From Deinandra increscens subsp. villosa (taxonomy: Eukaryota > Streptophyta > Magnoliopsida > Asterales > Asteraceae): a stretch of DNA of 64,000 nucleotides. The DNA lies in contig JBCNJP010000007.1 in the NCBI GenBank assembly GCA_039602395.1, positions 108,255,377-108,319,376 of the forward strand, read 5' to 3'. The notes beneath the pieces were generated by a model. The model worked only from the letters and a program-made list of their open reading frames with translations. It searched no databases and was not told where the DNA came from. Both the position numbers and the translations under genes were made by a program. This document shows positions 33,061 to 45,658 of this stretch, piece by piece (position 1 is the first letter of the stretch; the number at the start of each line of letters is the position of its first letter).

Positions 33061-36000
33061 ATGTCTACTCCCCCCGAATCACCTATCTCTAATCCAGTCC
33101 CCGAGACTGAAAATCTCAGCACCGCACCCAAAACTGAAACTACAAAAATGGCTGCCACTCTTGAAAACCCTAAACCTGAGAAGGTTCCAACAAAACACAA
33201 TCTTGACATTTCTTATTGCTTAATTTCACAAGAAATCCTTGATACTTTTGTCGAGGACTTCCACATTCCCACAAATTTCCATCCTACCCTGCCTGTATCC
33301 AAAAAACCCATCTACCCATTTCCTGAGGGTAAAATAGGGTTATATCTTGACTTCTTTAAGCAAGCAAATTGTAGGATTCCTTTCACCCCGTTCCTCTTTG
33401 AAGCCCTAGAATATTTCGGGATTCATATTGCTCAATGCAACCCTCCAGGTCTGTCTATCTTAAATCATTTTGAGTTATCATGTCGAGCCCTCGGAATTAC
33501 CCCCGACGTTACTCTGTTTCGTGCCTTTTATCGCCTAACCATGGGCGGAAACTGGTACACATTTGAGAAACGTCGCGAACTCAGCCCAATTTGTAGTAGC
33601 AAACCTGCCACTAACCGTCTTTGGAAAAACCAATTTTTCTATCTTGACAACACATGCGTTCCATCAACCATGATCTGGTGTGACCCGAAGTTCGCTATTC
33701 GCGATGATCCCCCCAAAAAGGAAACTGTCAACCAAAAGCATTTTACCCTCATAAGCAATTTCTCATTCCCCGTTCGCTGTAACAGCCCAGACCCGTCGCA
33801 CCAAGATATTGTCCGCTTTGGCAGCCGGCATGCCCTCAGGCATCCGTCCCTCACGGATTTAAAACGCGTCTTGATAGGGGAGGTATCCACACCCTTATAA
33901 AGGCATGCTTAGTTCCCCTCCCCACCAATGTGGGATGTTACAATCCTCCCCCCTTAGGGGACCAGCGTCCTCGCTGGCACACTGGCCGACGACCGGCTCT
34001 GATACCATCTATAACAGCCCAGACCCGTCGCACCAAGATATTGTCCGCTTTGGCAGCCGGCATGCCCTCAGGCATCCGCCAGCACGCACTGGTCTAACCC
34101 TCACTTGCGACCTTCCTTCTTTAACGAAGGCGCTAGTGAGTTTCACATTCTATTTTCTTCCTTCTGTCCTGCTTTATAACATACTAACTTATATTTTATC
34201 CTTTTTGCTAGAGATGGATCTATCTGGTGTATTGAAATTGCGAGATTTTTCGTCTTTAACTTTTGAATCTCCAACTGACCACTCAGATGCAACACCCACC
34301 TTTGAACCAATTGGCGCTACTTCCAGCAGCACCGTCGTTACTGACAAAACACCACCGGAGACCCAAGAGACTGAATCAGCTCAGAACCCGCCTACTGTTA
34401 CAACCAAAAGAAGGAAACATATCGCCAGGGTTCATCATGAATCCCCAAAGAAGGACGAACCACTTGTTAATAAAAGAAACAAGAAAGAGGCACCAAAGAG
34501 AGCCGAGAAAGCAGCCGACGCAAATGCACCCACCGAAACTGCCCAAGGTGAAAAGATTGATCCAAAGAACGCAAAAGAAGATCATGTTCCCCGGCGCTCA
34601 CCCCGACACAATGTTCATAACCCCTTACCTTCTGGAAATGACAACACTCCCCCTAGTGAAACTCAAATGGACCGTTTGGCTGACGTTGCTTCTCCTTCTG
34701 ACGATGTAAGTTTTAAATTTGAAAAACACAAAACTTCACCCATCAGCCCGCCCAGCTTATCATATATGATTTCTAGTGATGATATCACCATGAATGAATA
34801 CTTTGCCACATCACCACCAGCCACCTTAGAAATTACTGAAGAAAATCCCCCTATTTCTCTTACAACCAGTCACACCATCTTACCACCTACCCATCCTAGT
34901 TCTGGAACAATTTTCCCATCATCTCAAACCAGCCTGTCATCATCAAGCATCTCAACCTTCCTTTCCTCTACCCAAAATGAAATCGAGTGGTTAAAAAGTG
35001 AATATGCGCAAGTTAAAACAAGGAGAACCGCAGGATACAACTTAGGTGAACTGTTTCTTCCCAATTGGAACATAAACAACAAAGACAGTTTCACAGATCC
35101 TGCAATTGCAAAGGACATGTTTTTGCACAGTTCCACTCCTAACGATGTAAAGTTCCTTCAAGGTCTTCCCCCTTCTGTTTTAGCTTCTCGCATTACTGCT
35201 ATTCAAGCTGAGGCCCAATCCATCATACCCGAGCTTTACAACCGATGGATCAGAGCTGAAAATGCCAATTTGTCCAACGAAATTGCTCAAATGCAAACCC
35301 CAGTGATGCAGAGCAAAATTCAATGTTTGGAAAAGGACAAGATGGCCCTTGTGAAAGCAAAAAATGATATGGCTCAAAAGAAGACTCTGGCAGAACTCGC
35401 TTTGAATGAGGCTCGCTCAATGATTGACATACTGAAGAAACAACAACTTTCTTTTGAGAAGAAAAACTTGGACGCCCTGAAGGAAATCGAGTCTTTAGCA
35501 CAAGAAAAGAAGTTGCTCAATGAGCAATTGCGAACAGCTTCTGACGGTTGTCCTTCTTTCTTTTACCTTTTTATATTGTTCTTTTATTTATGCCTTGAAA
35601 CTATCCCCCAATTCTTCTTCCCTGACCTACTTACACTATCAGAGGCGACTGGCATGAAAGATGCGTTGACCCAACAACGCCATAAATTTGAAGAAGAAAA
35701 GAAAGCCCTGGAGAAAAAACTCGAAGAACTAATTGAAGAAAAGCATACCTTACAGTATGACAGATCCTGGTTACTCAAGGAGGGCATAGATGCCATTGTG
35801 AAGAAGCTGTTCAAAGACCCTGACTTGGTGTCTACTGTTGGAAACATTAACAATGCGATGAACGCATGTGGAATTAATGAAGGTTTAATCCTTGGGTTTC
35901 ATTATGCAAAAATGCCAGGAACCTCTGTCGGAACTTTGAAGGAATTTGACAAAGATGCTAACAAGAAGCTTCACGAAGCCACGGAAGCCTTCAAATACCT

Positions 36001-36073
36001 AAGCATCCCATTTCTGAAGCAACTCCCGGACTTGCATGATCTCCTATGGTATTCCCTTGTTTCTTTTCTTTGA
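33061..36073 (+). pseudogene. antisense extra ORF of Tat element (PF04195-like), copy 2, disrupted
   Basis: The same protein as copy 1, starting at the ATG at 33061; an open frame from 32947 is probably 5' leader. The PF04195-like domain (YPFPEGKIGLYLDFFKQANC, MGGNWYTFEKRR) is cut at 33777 by a TRIM fragment (33778-34078), which also replaced about 35 bp. The first intron is 34136-34211 (76 bp) and, unlike in copy 1, the following frame (EMDLSGVLKLRDFSSLTFES) joins correctly. The second intron is 35547-35642 (96 bp). The coiled coil is kept. The last 35 or so residues found in copy 1 are lost by a deletion between two TGCATGAT words near 36039, so it ends LLWYSLVSFL. Confidence 0.8.
33778..34078 (-). 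mobile_element. TRIM-type miniature LTR element, truncated
   Basis: LTR 33778-33942 (165 bp; TGTAACAGCC...GATGTTACA), a 67-bp interior with the PBS (minus TGGTATCAGAGCC, 34007-33995), then the first 69 bp of the other LTR (34010-34078). The LTR has a TATA-like CCTTTATAAGG on the minus strand and GGACAATATCTTGG, as in a TRIM family widespread in dicots. The second LTR and flanking ORF sequence were deleted together, so no TSD remains. Confidence 0.85.
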
Positions 36074-36358
36074 AAAAACTTCAGCTTTCCTCAAACAATT
36101 CCCGCTTGCACGCGGATGAACTTGCTAAGCCCGTATGTGTAGGGCAACTAACTTTGATATTTTGCACCTTTTGGCTTATGGTAACTGCATGTGTTTCTTG
36201 CTACAATATCTCATGTTATATTAACTTTGCTTAAAAAATTTACGAACGCAACATACTCATGTGTTGATCAGACACATGTGTACGAATCGTTTAAGAAAAA
36301 GAGCTTTATTAACAAAGTTAAGCTTAAACCACATATGTATGAAAGTAATGTTAATCCA

Positions 36359-36430
36359 TTTGGAACATATCCACTTTTTGGAACATATCCATTTTTTGGA
36401 CCATATCCCCCTCTTTGGAACATATCCACT
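36359..36430. repeat. 18-bp tandem repeat in Tat copy 2
   Basis: Four units like TTTGGAACATATCCACTT, between integrase and the antisense ORF; the counterpart of 11312-11383. Confidence 0.85.
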
Positions 36431-36796
36431 TTTAGAACGAAACATATTCGCTTTAACTTTAATTAGCCCATACTAATTTTGTACGAAACATTTTCGACTT
36501 AAATAACTTGGACCATATCCTCTTTTCAAACGGAATATATCCGAATGGTTTTAATTAGAACATGTCTAACTTTTGCATGAAACATATTCAAGCTATTTAA
36601 TCAGAACATATCCAATTGTAAATAACATGTTATGAACCAGGAGTTTAAATTCATGATTTTTGTAATAACATGTTCACAAAGTTTACTTATTGAGACATAC
36701 TCAATCTTATTTCAGAATTGCCACCACTATATGAACTGAAAATACAAGAAACAACAAATTTGACAACTATCTCCACATCATTTTCTGCTTGATTGC

Positions 36797-39700
36797 TTAC
36801 ACATGATACTTACGCAAATGAATTCCATTCCACGACCTTGGAAGAACCTTTCCACTCCCATCTTCAAGTACATAAGATCCTTTCCCTAAAACCTCCACAA
36901 TTTTATATGGACCTTCCCATTGAGGTGTCAACTTCCCCTGTTTCAATACTCTACTTACGTCGTTATTTCGTAAGACCAAATCACCCTCCTTAAAATAATA
37001 GACCTTCGCATGTGCGTTATAATATTTCTCCATCGCAGTTTTATACTTCCCTTCTCTAATAGCCGCGACTTCCCGTCTTTCCTCTAACATATCCAGGTTC
37101 TCCCTTATCATTTCATCATTATTATCTCGCTCAGCCATCCTTCGAGTCGGAACTCCCACCTCTGCTGGAATTACTGCCTCAGAACCATACGTCAAACTGA
37201 AAGGCGTTTCCCCATTAGCAGTTTTTGGCATTGTACGATAGGCCCATAACACATGCGTTAGCTCGTCAACCCATCCGCCTCCTGTTTTGTCCAATCTTAC
37301 TTTTATGCCTTCAACTAAACTCCTATTAACTCGCTCAACCTGCCCATTAGCCTGCGGATATGCAACTGACGCGAAAATTTGCGTTATAGCAAGTTCTTCA
37401 CACCACTCCTTAAAGGGATTATCAGCAAACTGCTTTCCATTATCGGAAATTATGTATAAGGGCAACCCGAATCTTGAAATGATATACTCCCATACGAACT
37501 TCTTCACTTGTACTCCAGTGATACTTGCAACTGCTTTTGCTTCGACCCACTTGGTAAAGTAATCAACAGCCACAATTAAGAACTTAACTTTCCCTGCAGC
37601 TTCTGGAAACGGCCCGACGATGTCAATTCCCCATTTCTGAAATGGCCACGCTGACACAATTGGCACCATTTCATGCTTTGCTTTCAAACTAACCGGAGCA
37701 AACCTCTGACACTCATCACACCTTTTAATTATGTCACTAGCAAACTTGTGCATATTGGGCCAATAATAACCCAACAAGATCAGTTTGTTAACTATCATCC
37801 GAGGTCCCATGTGATTTCCACAGATCCCCTTGTGAACCTCATGGATCACATAAACTGCTTCTTCTTCAGTCAAACATTTTAACAAAGGACCTACATACGT
37901 CTTCCTATATAATATTCCTCCTTGGATCTGATATTGCAAAGACTTAACTTTTATCTTCCTCGCCTCTTCTTTCCCCTCCGGTAACTTACCTGTCATTAAG
38001 TACTCGTATATTGGCATGTACCATACTGAATCAGACATTGTCACATCCGAAACTTGCTTCTTCAATATCGAAGGCCCTTCCAGAACTTCCACTCTTATTT
38101 CCTTTCCCAAGTGCTTGAAAGATGTTGACGCCAACTTACTCAATACATCAGCTTTCTTATTTTGACTTCGAGTTATATGCATGACCTCACATTTACTGAA
38201 TTCCTTCATCAAGACTTTGACCTGATCCAAATATAATGCCATCGATGCGCTTTTGGTCTCATAATCACCACTTATGTGCTTAACAATCAGCAACGAATCA
38301 GTACACACTTGTATTTCGTGCGCCTCTAACATCTTCATCATTCTTAAACCTGTTAATCCAAAAATCTGTGAACAAAGCATACCGAAACAAACTAATTAAA
38401 ACAGTTTCTCTTGGCACATCTAAGCAACCTGCCAACACGGCCTCATACTCAGCCTCATTGTTTGAAACTCCAAAATTAAACCTTATAGCGTAAGTCATTT
38501 CATCACCTTCTGGGCTCACTATTAGTATTCCTGTAACTCATAACACCAAGATGATTAAATTTCTCCAAATTTTTGTTATCACGTAAAAACGATAAAGAAA
38601 TAGGTGACTTATTTATAGAAAAAGTAGATAAGATCATACCTGCACCTGCTCCTTCACTTCCTGTTGACCCATCGGTAAATAGTTTCCAGAGCGACATTTT
38701 TTCCACATCCATTACATCCAATGATCCCTGCTGACTCATAGGCATTTCAGCCAAAAAATCAGCAATCACTTGCCCTTTTACAGCAGACCTTGGTTTAAAC
38801 TGTATGTCAAACTGCCCTAATTTCACGGCCCATTTGACCATTCTCCCCGACATTTCCGCCCTGCGCAAAACTTGATTGATCGGACAAGCCGTTAATACTT
38901 CCACACAATGTGCCTGAAAATACCTTCGCAATCGCCTTGCGGCCACAACCAATGCCAACACTAACCTTTCCATAGGTACATATCTCCTCTCATAATCTTT
39001 TAACACCTTACTCACGTAATAAATCGGCATCTGACCATGATCCCTTTCAGCTACAAGAACTGCACTCACAGACCCTTCTGTCGCCGCTATATACATTTGC
39101 AACGTTTCCCCTACGACTGGAGCTGTTAAGGTTGGTAACATAGTTAATACTACCTTTAACTCTGCAAATGCATCCTCCGCTTCTTGAGTCCACTGAAAAT
39201 TTTCCTTTCCCAAACATTCTTTCAAAACCTTCATAAAAGGCAAAGACCTTTCTGCAGCTTTGGCAACAAACCTATGCAACGCGACCAACCTCCCATTCAA
39301 AACCTGAATATCCTTTATTGACGTTGGTGATTCCATCTGCAATATTGCTTCCACTTTTTTCGGACACGCACGAATCCCCTCATTAGACACCATCATTCCC
39401 AAGAACTTTCCGCTTTGCATGCCAAAAGAACATTTCTTTGGATTTAGCTTCATATTTATACTTCGCAACTTTGCAAATGTTTCCTCAATGTCCTTAAACA
39501 TTCCATCCTCCTCCCTGTTCTTGATCACAATGTCATCTACATATGCCTCCAAATTTCGTCCAACCTGATCTTGAAACGTTTTATCCATCAACCTCTGATA
39601 AGTTGCCCCAGCGTTTTTCAAACCGAAAGGCATTTTAGTATAACAGAACAAACCTTCCCTTGTAATAAACGTGGTCTTATCTTCATCTTCCACTGCCATC

Positions 39701-42590
39701 TGTATCTGGTGGTACCCTTTATATGCATCCAAAAAACATTTCCACTTAAACCCTGTGACCGAATCAACCTTCCAATCGATTTCCGGTAGTGGGTAGCAAT
39801 CTTTAGGGCATACATTATTCACATTTTTAAAATCAATGCACATCCTCCACGACCCATCACTCTTCTTAACTAACACAGGATTCGACACCCAATCTGAAAA
39901 TTGAATCTCCCTAAGGATGTTTGCTTCCAACAACTTATCCACTTCGACCTTCACAACTTGCGCCCTTTCATCATCCATCCCTCTCTTTCTTTGCTGGTAT
40001 GGCACACTTCCTGGATACAAAGCTAGTTTATGTTCCGACAGGTACCTCGGAACACCAGTCATGTCTGAAGGTTCCCATGCAAAAACGTCCACACTTTTAA
40101 TCAGTAAATCGTATAACTTCCCTCTCGCCTCTTCTGACAATTGGTCACCAATTTGTAACTGCTGATCAGGATATTTTAAATTGATTGCCCACTTATCCTT
40201 TTTTATAATCACCCTTCTATCTTCCTTCTCTATTTCTGGCACCTGAACAGTATATACCTTTAAACATGCATCAGAGGTTAAAGATGCAACCCCTGTAGGT
40301 GTTGGAAACCTTATCATCCCATGAGTTACCGATATGACTGCTCCCAACTGGCTTAACACTGGTCTCCCTAAAATTACGTTGTGAGAAGAGGCCGCACTGA
40401 CTACCAGAAATGTAACTTCCAAGGTTCGAATCTGCTCTCCTGTTCCTATGACCATTGGCAAAGTAACTTCTCCCATGGGCTTGACCATTTCCCCTGAAAA
40501 GCCCATCAGAGGTACTTGTGAAGGAACCATCTTTTGCCTTATTTCCACATCCATTTTCCGAAAACACTGCTCATACATTATATCCACAGCACTTCCACAA
40601 TCAATATACACTCTTTTAACTTCGTAATTTGCTATCGTAGCAACGACCACCACAGGTTCCTCCCTTACCATCTGTCTTAAAAGTGGAGGAAATGTAATCT
40701 CCTGATATTGCCAATCAGCCTGTTTACTCACTTTTTTCTTTTGAAATTTTTCCTGCTGTGACCGCTTCATACCTACCATATGAATTACCTTTGCAGGTTC
40801 AGCACCCGCGCCCTTTAAAACTTTTATCAAATGACCCAACTTCCCAGACCGTACTGCTTTATCAATCTCCTTCTTTAATGCCCAACAAGCGTCAGTTGTG
40901 TGACCCCTATCTTGATGAAAATCACAGTACTTGTCAAGATTTTTCATTGGAGCAGACTTTATTTTGGGAGGAGCCTGGAATTGAACTCGCTCGGTGGACA
41001 AGATCTCACTTGGCGTCTTAATAAGTTCCACAAATTTATCATGCCTTGCAGAAACATAATCACCCCTTGGCTGATTTCCAACGTACCTTGCCCTAGAACC
41101 CATGGGCCTAACCCACTTGTTTTGGAAATATCCTCCACCACCTCTTATCGGACCACCATATTTTCTGTTAACCTGATCCGGCTTTACATATCCTCCGCGA
41201 GGAAGTGTATTACGATTTTCCTGCTGAACAAAACTTCCACATGCATTTTTACCACGAACATAGGCCCTAGCCTTATCCATTAGCACTTCCATAGACTTTG
41301 GAAGATCCTCATGTAACTTCTCGACCAACTGAGCGCATCTAACTCCGTGACAAAAACCTGAAATACGCAACTGATCACCTGCCCCAGCAATTTTCATACT
41401 TTCTCTATTGAACCGCCCTATAAAATCTTCAATTGATTCTTGATCCTTGCGTCGAATGTTGTGCACCTCCGTTGGGTCTCTCGTACATTTTTTCTGCTGA
41501 CTAAATTGCCGCAAAAATTTTCCTTTTAAGTCTTCAAAACTTACAATTCCTCCCACCGGAAGTGCATCAAACCAAACCCTGGCTATGCCTGTAAACGTTT
41601 GAACAAACATATGGCACCAGGTTTCTTCAGCCCAATTTTCTAACCTGGCTGCTGAATAGAATTCAAACACATGATCATCTGGATCCGACAACCCTCCATA
41701 CTTTCCCACTGTAGAAGGCATCTTCAACTTGCGAGGAAATGTCGCTTCTGCTATCCACGAAATAAACTTTGACTGCGACGTCATAGATTCTGGCATGTAT
41801 GGAACAACCATCTCTGCATCTCATCAAACTCAAAATAATCAAACATTCATGACAATGCATGACTTTGGGCTCATCCACATTATATTACTAACCAAAAAAT
41901 TTATCATCATACACAATTTTAAACCTATGCCGAAAAATAATCGACAATTTGCTTATAAAGCTTATTTAAAAAACTTTGGATCTGAAAACAATTTCGTGTC
42001 TAAAACTTGATTCATTTTTTAATATACAACTAAAAATTCTCACGAACCATACTTGATGTCCAAAGAAATTCTAAGTTGTCAATAATAAAATGTCAAAATA
42101 TCAACACCATACCATTCACCGGAGGTTTTGTCGTATTCGCTATGCGCACCACGTCCTCCGTCGGAGATTGATATTTACTTTTATACTTCGTCAATTGAAC
42201 CTGGACATCATTGTCTTCTTCCTCCTCGAGACGCTGTTGCTTCAAAAATAACAACAAATCCTTGTTCCTTCGCAAAAATTCTACGTCAGACTCCGACAAA
42301 TCAACATCATTCAATTCCTTTACCGGCGAATCTGCAACTTTTTTCGCAGTCTTCCTCTCGAAAACCACCATATCCTGTTTATCAGCATCATTTTTTCCAA
42401 CAGACTTTAGCAATTCATCAACATTTTTCAGATTCGAAGCTTTAGGATCCAAAAATGAAGCTGCAAACATTGACATGGTTTTCACCGGTGAATCATCGCC
42501 GGAAAAACCTGAATTCTGCTTAATAGAAGAATTCGACTTCATCTTTTCACTCGAGGCTAATACCGAAAAGGATTTCTCTAAATCATTCAT
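36797..42590 (-). CDS. gag-pol: Tat Gag-Pol polyprotein, four exons
   Basis: Proposed exons: 42590-42113, 41813-38640, 38530-38429 and 38349-36797, total 5307 bp, exactly 1769 codons with stop. The introns (42112-41815, 38639-38531, 38428-38350; 298, 109 and 79 bp) all have GT...AG ends, and the last two restore the second RNase H (TDGSTGSEGAGAG then SNNEAEYEAVLAG then LRMMKMLEAHEIQVCTDSLL). Exon 1 is an acidic and Lys-rich leader. Exon 2 holds Gag with a CDFHQDRGHTTDAC motif, protease (YIDCGSAVDIMY), reverse transcriptase (YVDD, residue 757 counted from the ATG at 41811) and RNase H. The last exon holds the integrase finger (HKGICGNHMG...CDECQRF) and core (WGIDIVGPF, SDNGKQF, NGQVERVN). No stop or frameshift is left after splicing. 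Inclusion of exon 1 is less sure; the ATG at 41811 could be used alone. Confidence 0.85.
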
Positions 42591-42637
42591 GATTCTAACT
42601 CAAAACTCAATCACAAAGGATCCAGTCAACTAATGGA

Positions 42638-42645
42638 TGGCGCCA
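42638..42645 (-). other. PBS of Tat copy 2
   Basis: The minus strand reads TGGCGCCA one base inside the 5' LTR. TGGCGCC starts are typical of Tat elements (tRNA-Asp or tRNA-Arg type). Only the first eight bases fit well. Confidence 0.7.
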
Positions 42646-42646
42646 C

Positions 42647-42978
42647 TGAAAAAGGAAAAAGTGTCACTATGAACACCTTTGCCACCAAATCAGAGAGGGG
42701 AGGTAAAAGTGAGAGAGATCTGAGTTTAGAGAGAGAAAGTAATGTTGATTGATTGAGATAGTTACAAGTGATCGAAGTAAAATGATACAAGTCTCCCTAA
42801 TCTAAATCTAATCTCGAGTATTTATAGGCTTCCAATTCCGCTTCTCCAGCTCTTATCTCGGATCTTGTCTCAGATCCTCGCCTTGTATTCACCTGCAAAA
42901 CCACTTACAATATTTTGAGGACTTAGATGTCCGATGGTCGGATATGCAGACATATCCGACAAACTCATCTACTCATCA
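42647..42978 (-). repeat. 5' LTR of Tat copy 2
   Basis: 332 bp, TG...CA. TATAAATA box at 42826-42819 on the minus strand. Inverted repeat GTCGGATATG-CAGA-CATATCCGAC at 42937-42960, upstream of the TATA box. Confidence 0.95.
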
Positions 42979-43939
42979 GGCGTGATATCAGATTGTATCA
43001 TTAGTTACAATTATTTATACAACGGAAGACTTACACGAACAATTTACATCAATTAATACTTAAATAATTGTACATGATTGATAACATAAATAAACAAGTG
43101 CCAGAATTCAAGTGGCACTCTTTGTTCTAAATCTTGCATCACATATGTGAGTGCTTAAAATTCAGGTCATAGTCTTTATATTGTAACCTTTGTTGTCAAC
43201 AAAATCAATTGAGACTTACCCGAAACAATGAAAGGAAGACCTAACAATCATACGGTCAAACAGCAAGGCTTTGACTTCTGGAATCACGAACGAATGCTTC
43301 AATCACGAAATTGAGAGAGAGGTTTCGTTGAGCAAGTGTTCCACAGACAAGGTATCTAGGTTTATATAGTGTAGGATGAACATAGGGTTCAAATTAAATA
43401 AGTCAGGTTTAAAAGAGTTTACATAGATTTTGAATAAATCAAATATGATCAAATAATTTGAATTAGGATGTGTAATGGGTTCATTATGCTGTCTACATTC
43501 ATTAGGGATAATATAGAGTCAAATCCATATTTAAATCGAGCTAAAATCGAAGTTTGGATAAGCCTAAATACAAAAATCGTAGCAGAAGAACGATCATGTC
43601 GTCAGACAGACTCACGGGTCGTGAAGCCAATGGGGAGTACGCGAGGGGGTTGATAAGATACTTTATTTATTGATTTATTTATTTTGTTTTTCTTTTCATT
43701 TTGAACCGATCAAACACATATGCGATTAATCAAATTAATTTCTAGGTTTTGAAAAATGGTTATAAAACATCTTAAAATATCCTTTAAAAGTATAAATTAA
43801 TAAATACCTGAACTTCTCTGATAAAAATTAAATCATAAACCGAAAATACGCAAAATCTCAAAACTGGTCGTGTTTTACTCAAACGGTAAATTTGTGAATG
43901 TTACACATGCGGACCGTCCAAAAGTCACTATGATACCAG

Positions 43940-45456
43940 TATTGGACCATGAGATTATACTAAGTTTATTATTGTAGCCCACAGACCCAGTTTAATTTAA
44001 TTATCAATAAAATCAATTGAGTATTTCATAATCTTTCATGGTAATCAGAGCCAAGATTCTTAGAACCCTAATTTCTTTTGCTCTAGCTGCCACAACCTTA
44101 CTCAAATCCTAGACAGGACGGTGTACCACCACTGCCGCCGCCCTGTCCCATAATTTTTTTTCCGTCATTTGTTTCGTTTGTTTTTTTATTTTGGAGTTTT
44201 GGTTGAATAAAGCGTCGTTATTGATCGAATACTCATGTCATTATCCATTATTTTTTTTCCATTACATTTTCCTTAGTAACACCGGTGTCGTCATCTTGTC
44301 TTCATAGTTAGAAGGATTTTTTATCCTAATTTATTCAAGGTGACTTCTAATCCTCAGATCCTCATCAATTTGTCTTGGTCACGTGGATAAATCAATTTCA
44401 CTTTTTGTGACATATTTTTTTTCTTTATTCTCATAATTCAGTTAAACAATATCAAATATTGTGAAAAACTATCTTTGCCGTATTACTTTGGGGTCTCGAA
44501 GACAAGTATTGGTTGTTTATTATCGTTGTCTTTCTTCTTCAATAAGTCATCGATACCAAGGTGCATCTGTCCCAATGGTATGGAGATGAAGGTTTGAGCT
44601 TGAGGACCTTAAGGTTTCAAGTTTAAACCTGACTCAAGGGCGTTTTTCTCAAGTGATGAGTTTCCTCTTTGATGGTGTTCCTGGGTGAGCCAAGCCCGGA
44701 GTGTCAAAATCAGTATGGACGGTTGCAATCCCGTCTCAGGAAGGCTCACTCGGGTATTGGAGATTTGGGAGTAGTTCCAAACGCCGTTCAGAAAAAAAAA
44801 GCCATCGATTCATACGGGTCAGTAGTCCTTTGCTCACCATTGTTTCTTCTTTAATACAAATGAAATCTTTTTTTTCTTCTTTTTAGATCTAAGGATCTCA
44901 TCTCTCAATTTACGGATTATAGAGACAGTCGCCTGATCACGGTCAACGACCATGTTTTCTTTTTACTTTTTTAAATCTACGAATTTCATCTCTATCTACG
45001 GATCCAAGAGACCATTGATCACTAGCTTCGACACACCGCCACAAGACTACGGTCATCGGTTGTCAACTTACCTCTAGTCCGTTGTGTTTCTCTTTTTGGG
45101 AGTTAGGAATTAATGATCAATAACCATTTGCTTTTAAAGAACAAGACTATGGTCCATTGCTATGAAAGTTTTTTGAAGAATATGGATGGAAAAATCAAAC
45201 AGAATATGGATTTGTTGGCAGCAGATTCAGTCGATCGAAGCATGTTTAATTTATCTTAATAGTATTTGTTTTCCAGTCTTAGCATCCGGTTTTATTCTGC
45301 TATGACTGTGGGAGAGTATTGGACCATGAGATTATATTAAGTTTATTATTGTAATCCACATGCCCAGTTTAAGTTAATTAGGGTTTAATAATATATCCTG
45401 TATATATTGTAACCTTAGTTATCAATAAAATCAATTGAGTCTTTCATAATCTTTCA
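43940..45456 (+). mobile_element. 1.5-kb non-coding LTR element
   Basis: Left LTR 43940-44038 (99 bp) and right LTR 45317-45456 (140 bp) both start TATTGGACCATGAGATTATA and end CATAATCTTTCA. The left one lacks about 40 bp. PBS-like TGGTAATCAGAGCC follows the left LTR, with one A more than the usual Met PBS. GTGGGAGAG precedes the right LTR. The interior has no coding frame. No matching TSD was found (ACCAG and CATAG). TA...CA termini are non-canonical. Confidence 0.75.
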
Positions 45457-45658
45457 CATAGATGGTCTGTCCTGATATCTCAGTTTCTCGTTTTTCACGC
45501 ATGCAGACCGTCCATACCCCCTGGTTAGACGTAAATTGTCAGCATTGATCGATTTCTAGAAAAAAAAACACATTTTTAGCATTTTTCTAATTTGAACTTG
45601 GTTTTATCTCTAGTTTGTTTCCGGTAGTTGATCAATCTAAAAAATGAGTATTTATAGC

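Larger units (their letters stand above)
32375..42978 (-). mobile_element. complete Tat-type Ty3-gypsy element, copy 2
   Basis: LTRs of 332 bp at 42647-42978 (5') and 32375-32706 (3') look identical. TSD GGCGT is at 32370-32374 and 42979-42983. On the minus strand the order is LTR, PBS, gag-protease-RT-RNase H-second RNase H-integrase, 18-bp repeats, an opposite-strand extra ORF, PPT-like GACTTGGGGACT, LTR. A second RNase H before integrase and an antisense extra ORF after pol are features of the Tat lineage (Ogre, Retand, Grande types). It is 10604 bp long and recently inserted. Confidence 0.95.
32345..43905 (-). repeat. solo LTR, about 952 bp, split by Tat copy 2
   Basis: The plus strand starts TGTCACACCCCGG (32345) and, after the nested element, ends GTGAATGTTACA (43905), so TG...CA. 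The flanks are CATGT (32340-32344) and CATGC (43906-43910), a 4/5 TSD. The 30-bp and 922-bp parts join exactly at the Tat TSD. A TATA box (ACTATATAAA, 43370-43361, minus) shows minus-strand orientation. TGTAACAtt starts are common for long Tekay/Del-type LTRs, but the lineage is a guess. Confidence 0.65.

Noticed and set aside
34263..34709. 148-residue plus-strand ORF rich in Leu, Pro and Arg
   Set aside because: Alternative frame of the antisense extra ORF; the same shadow appears in copy 1 at 13142-13588.
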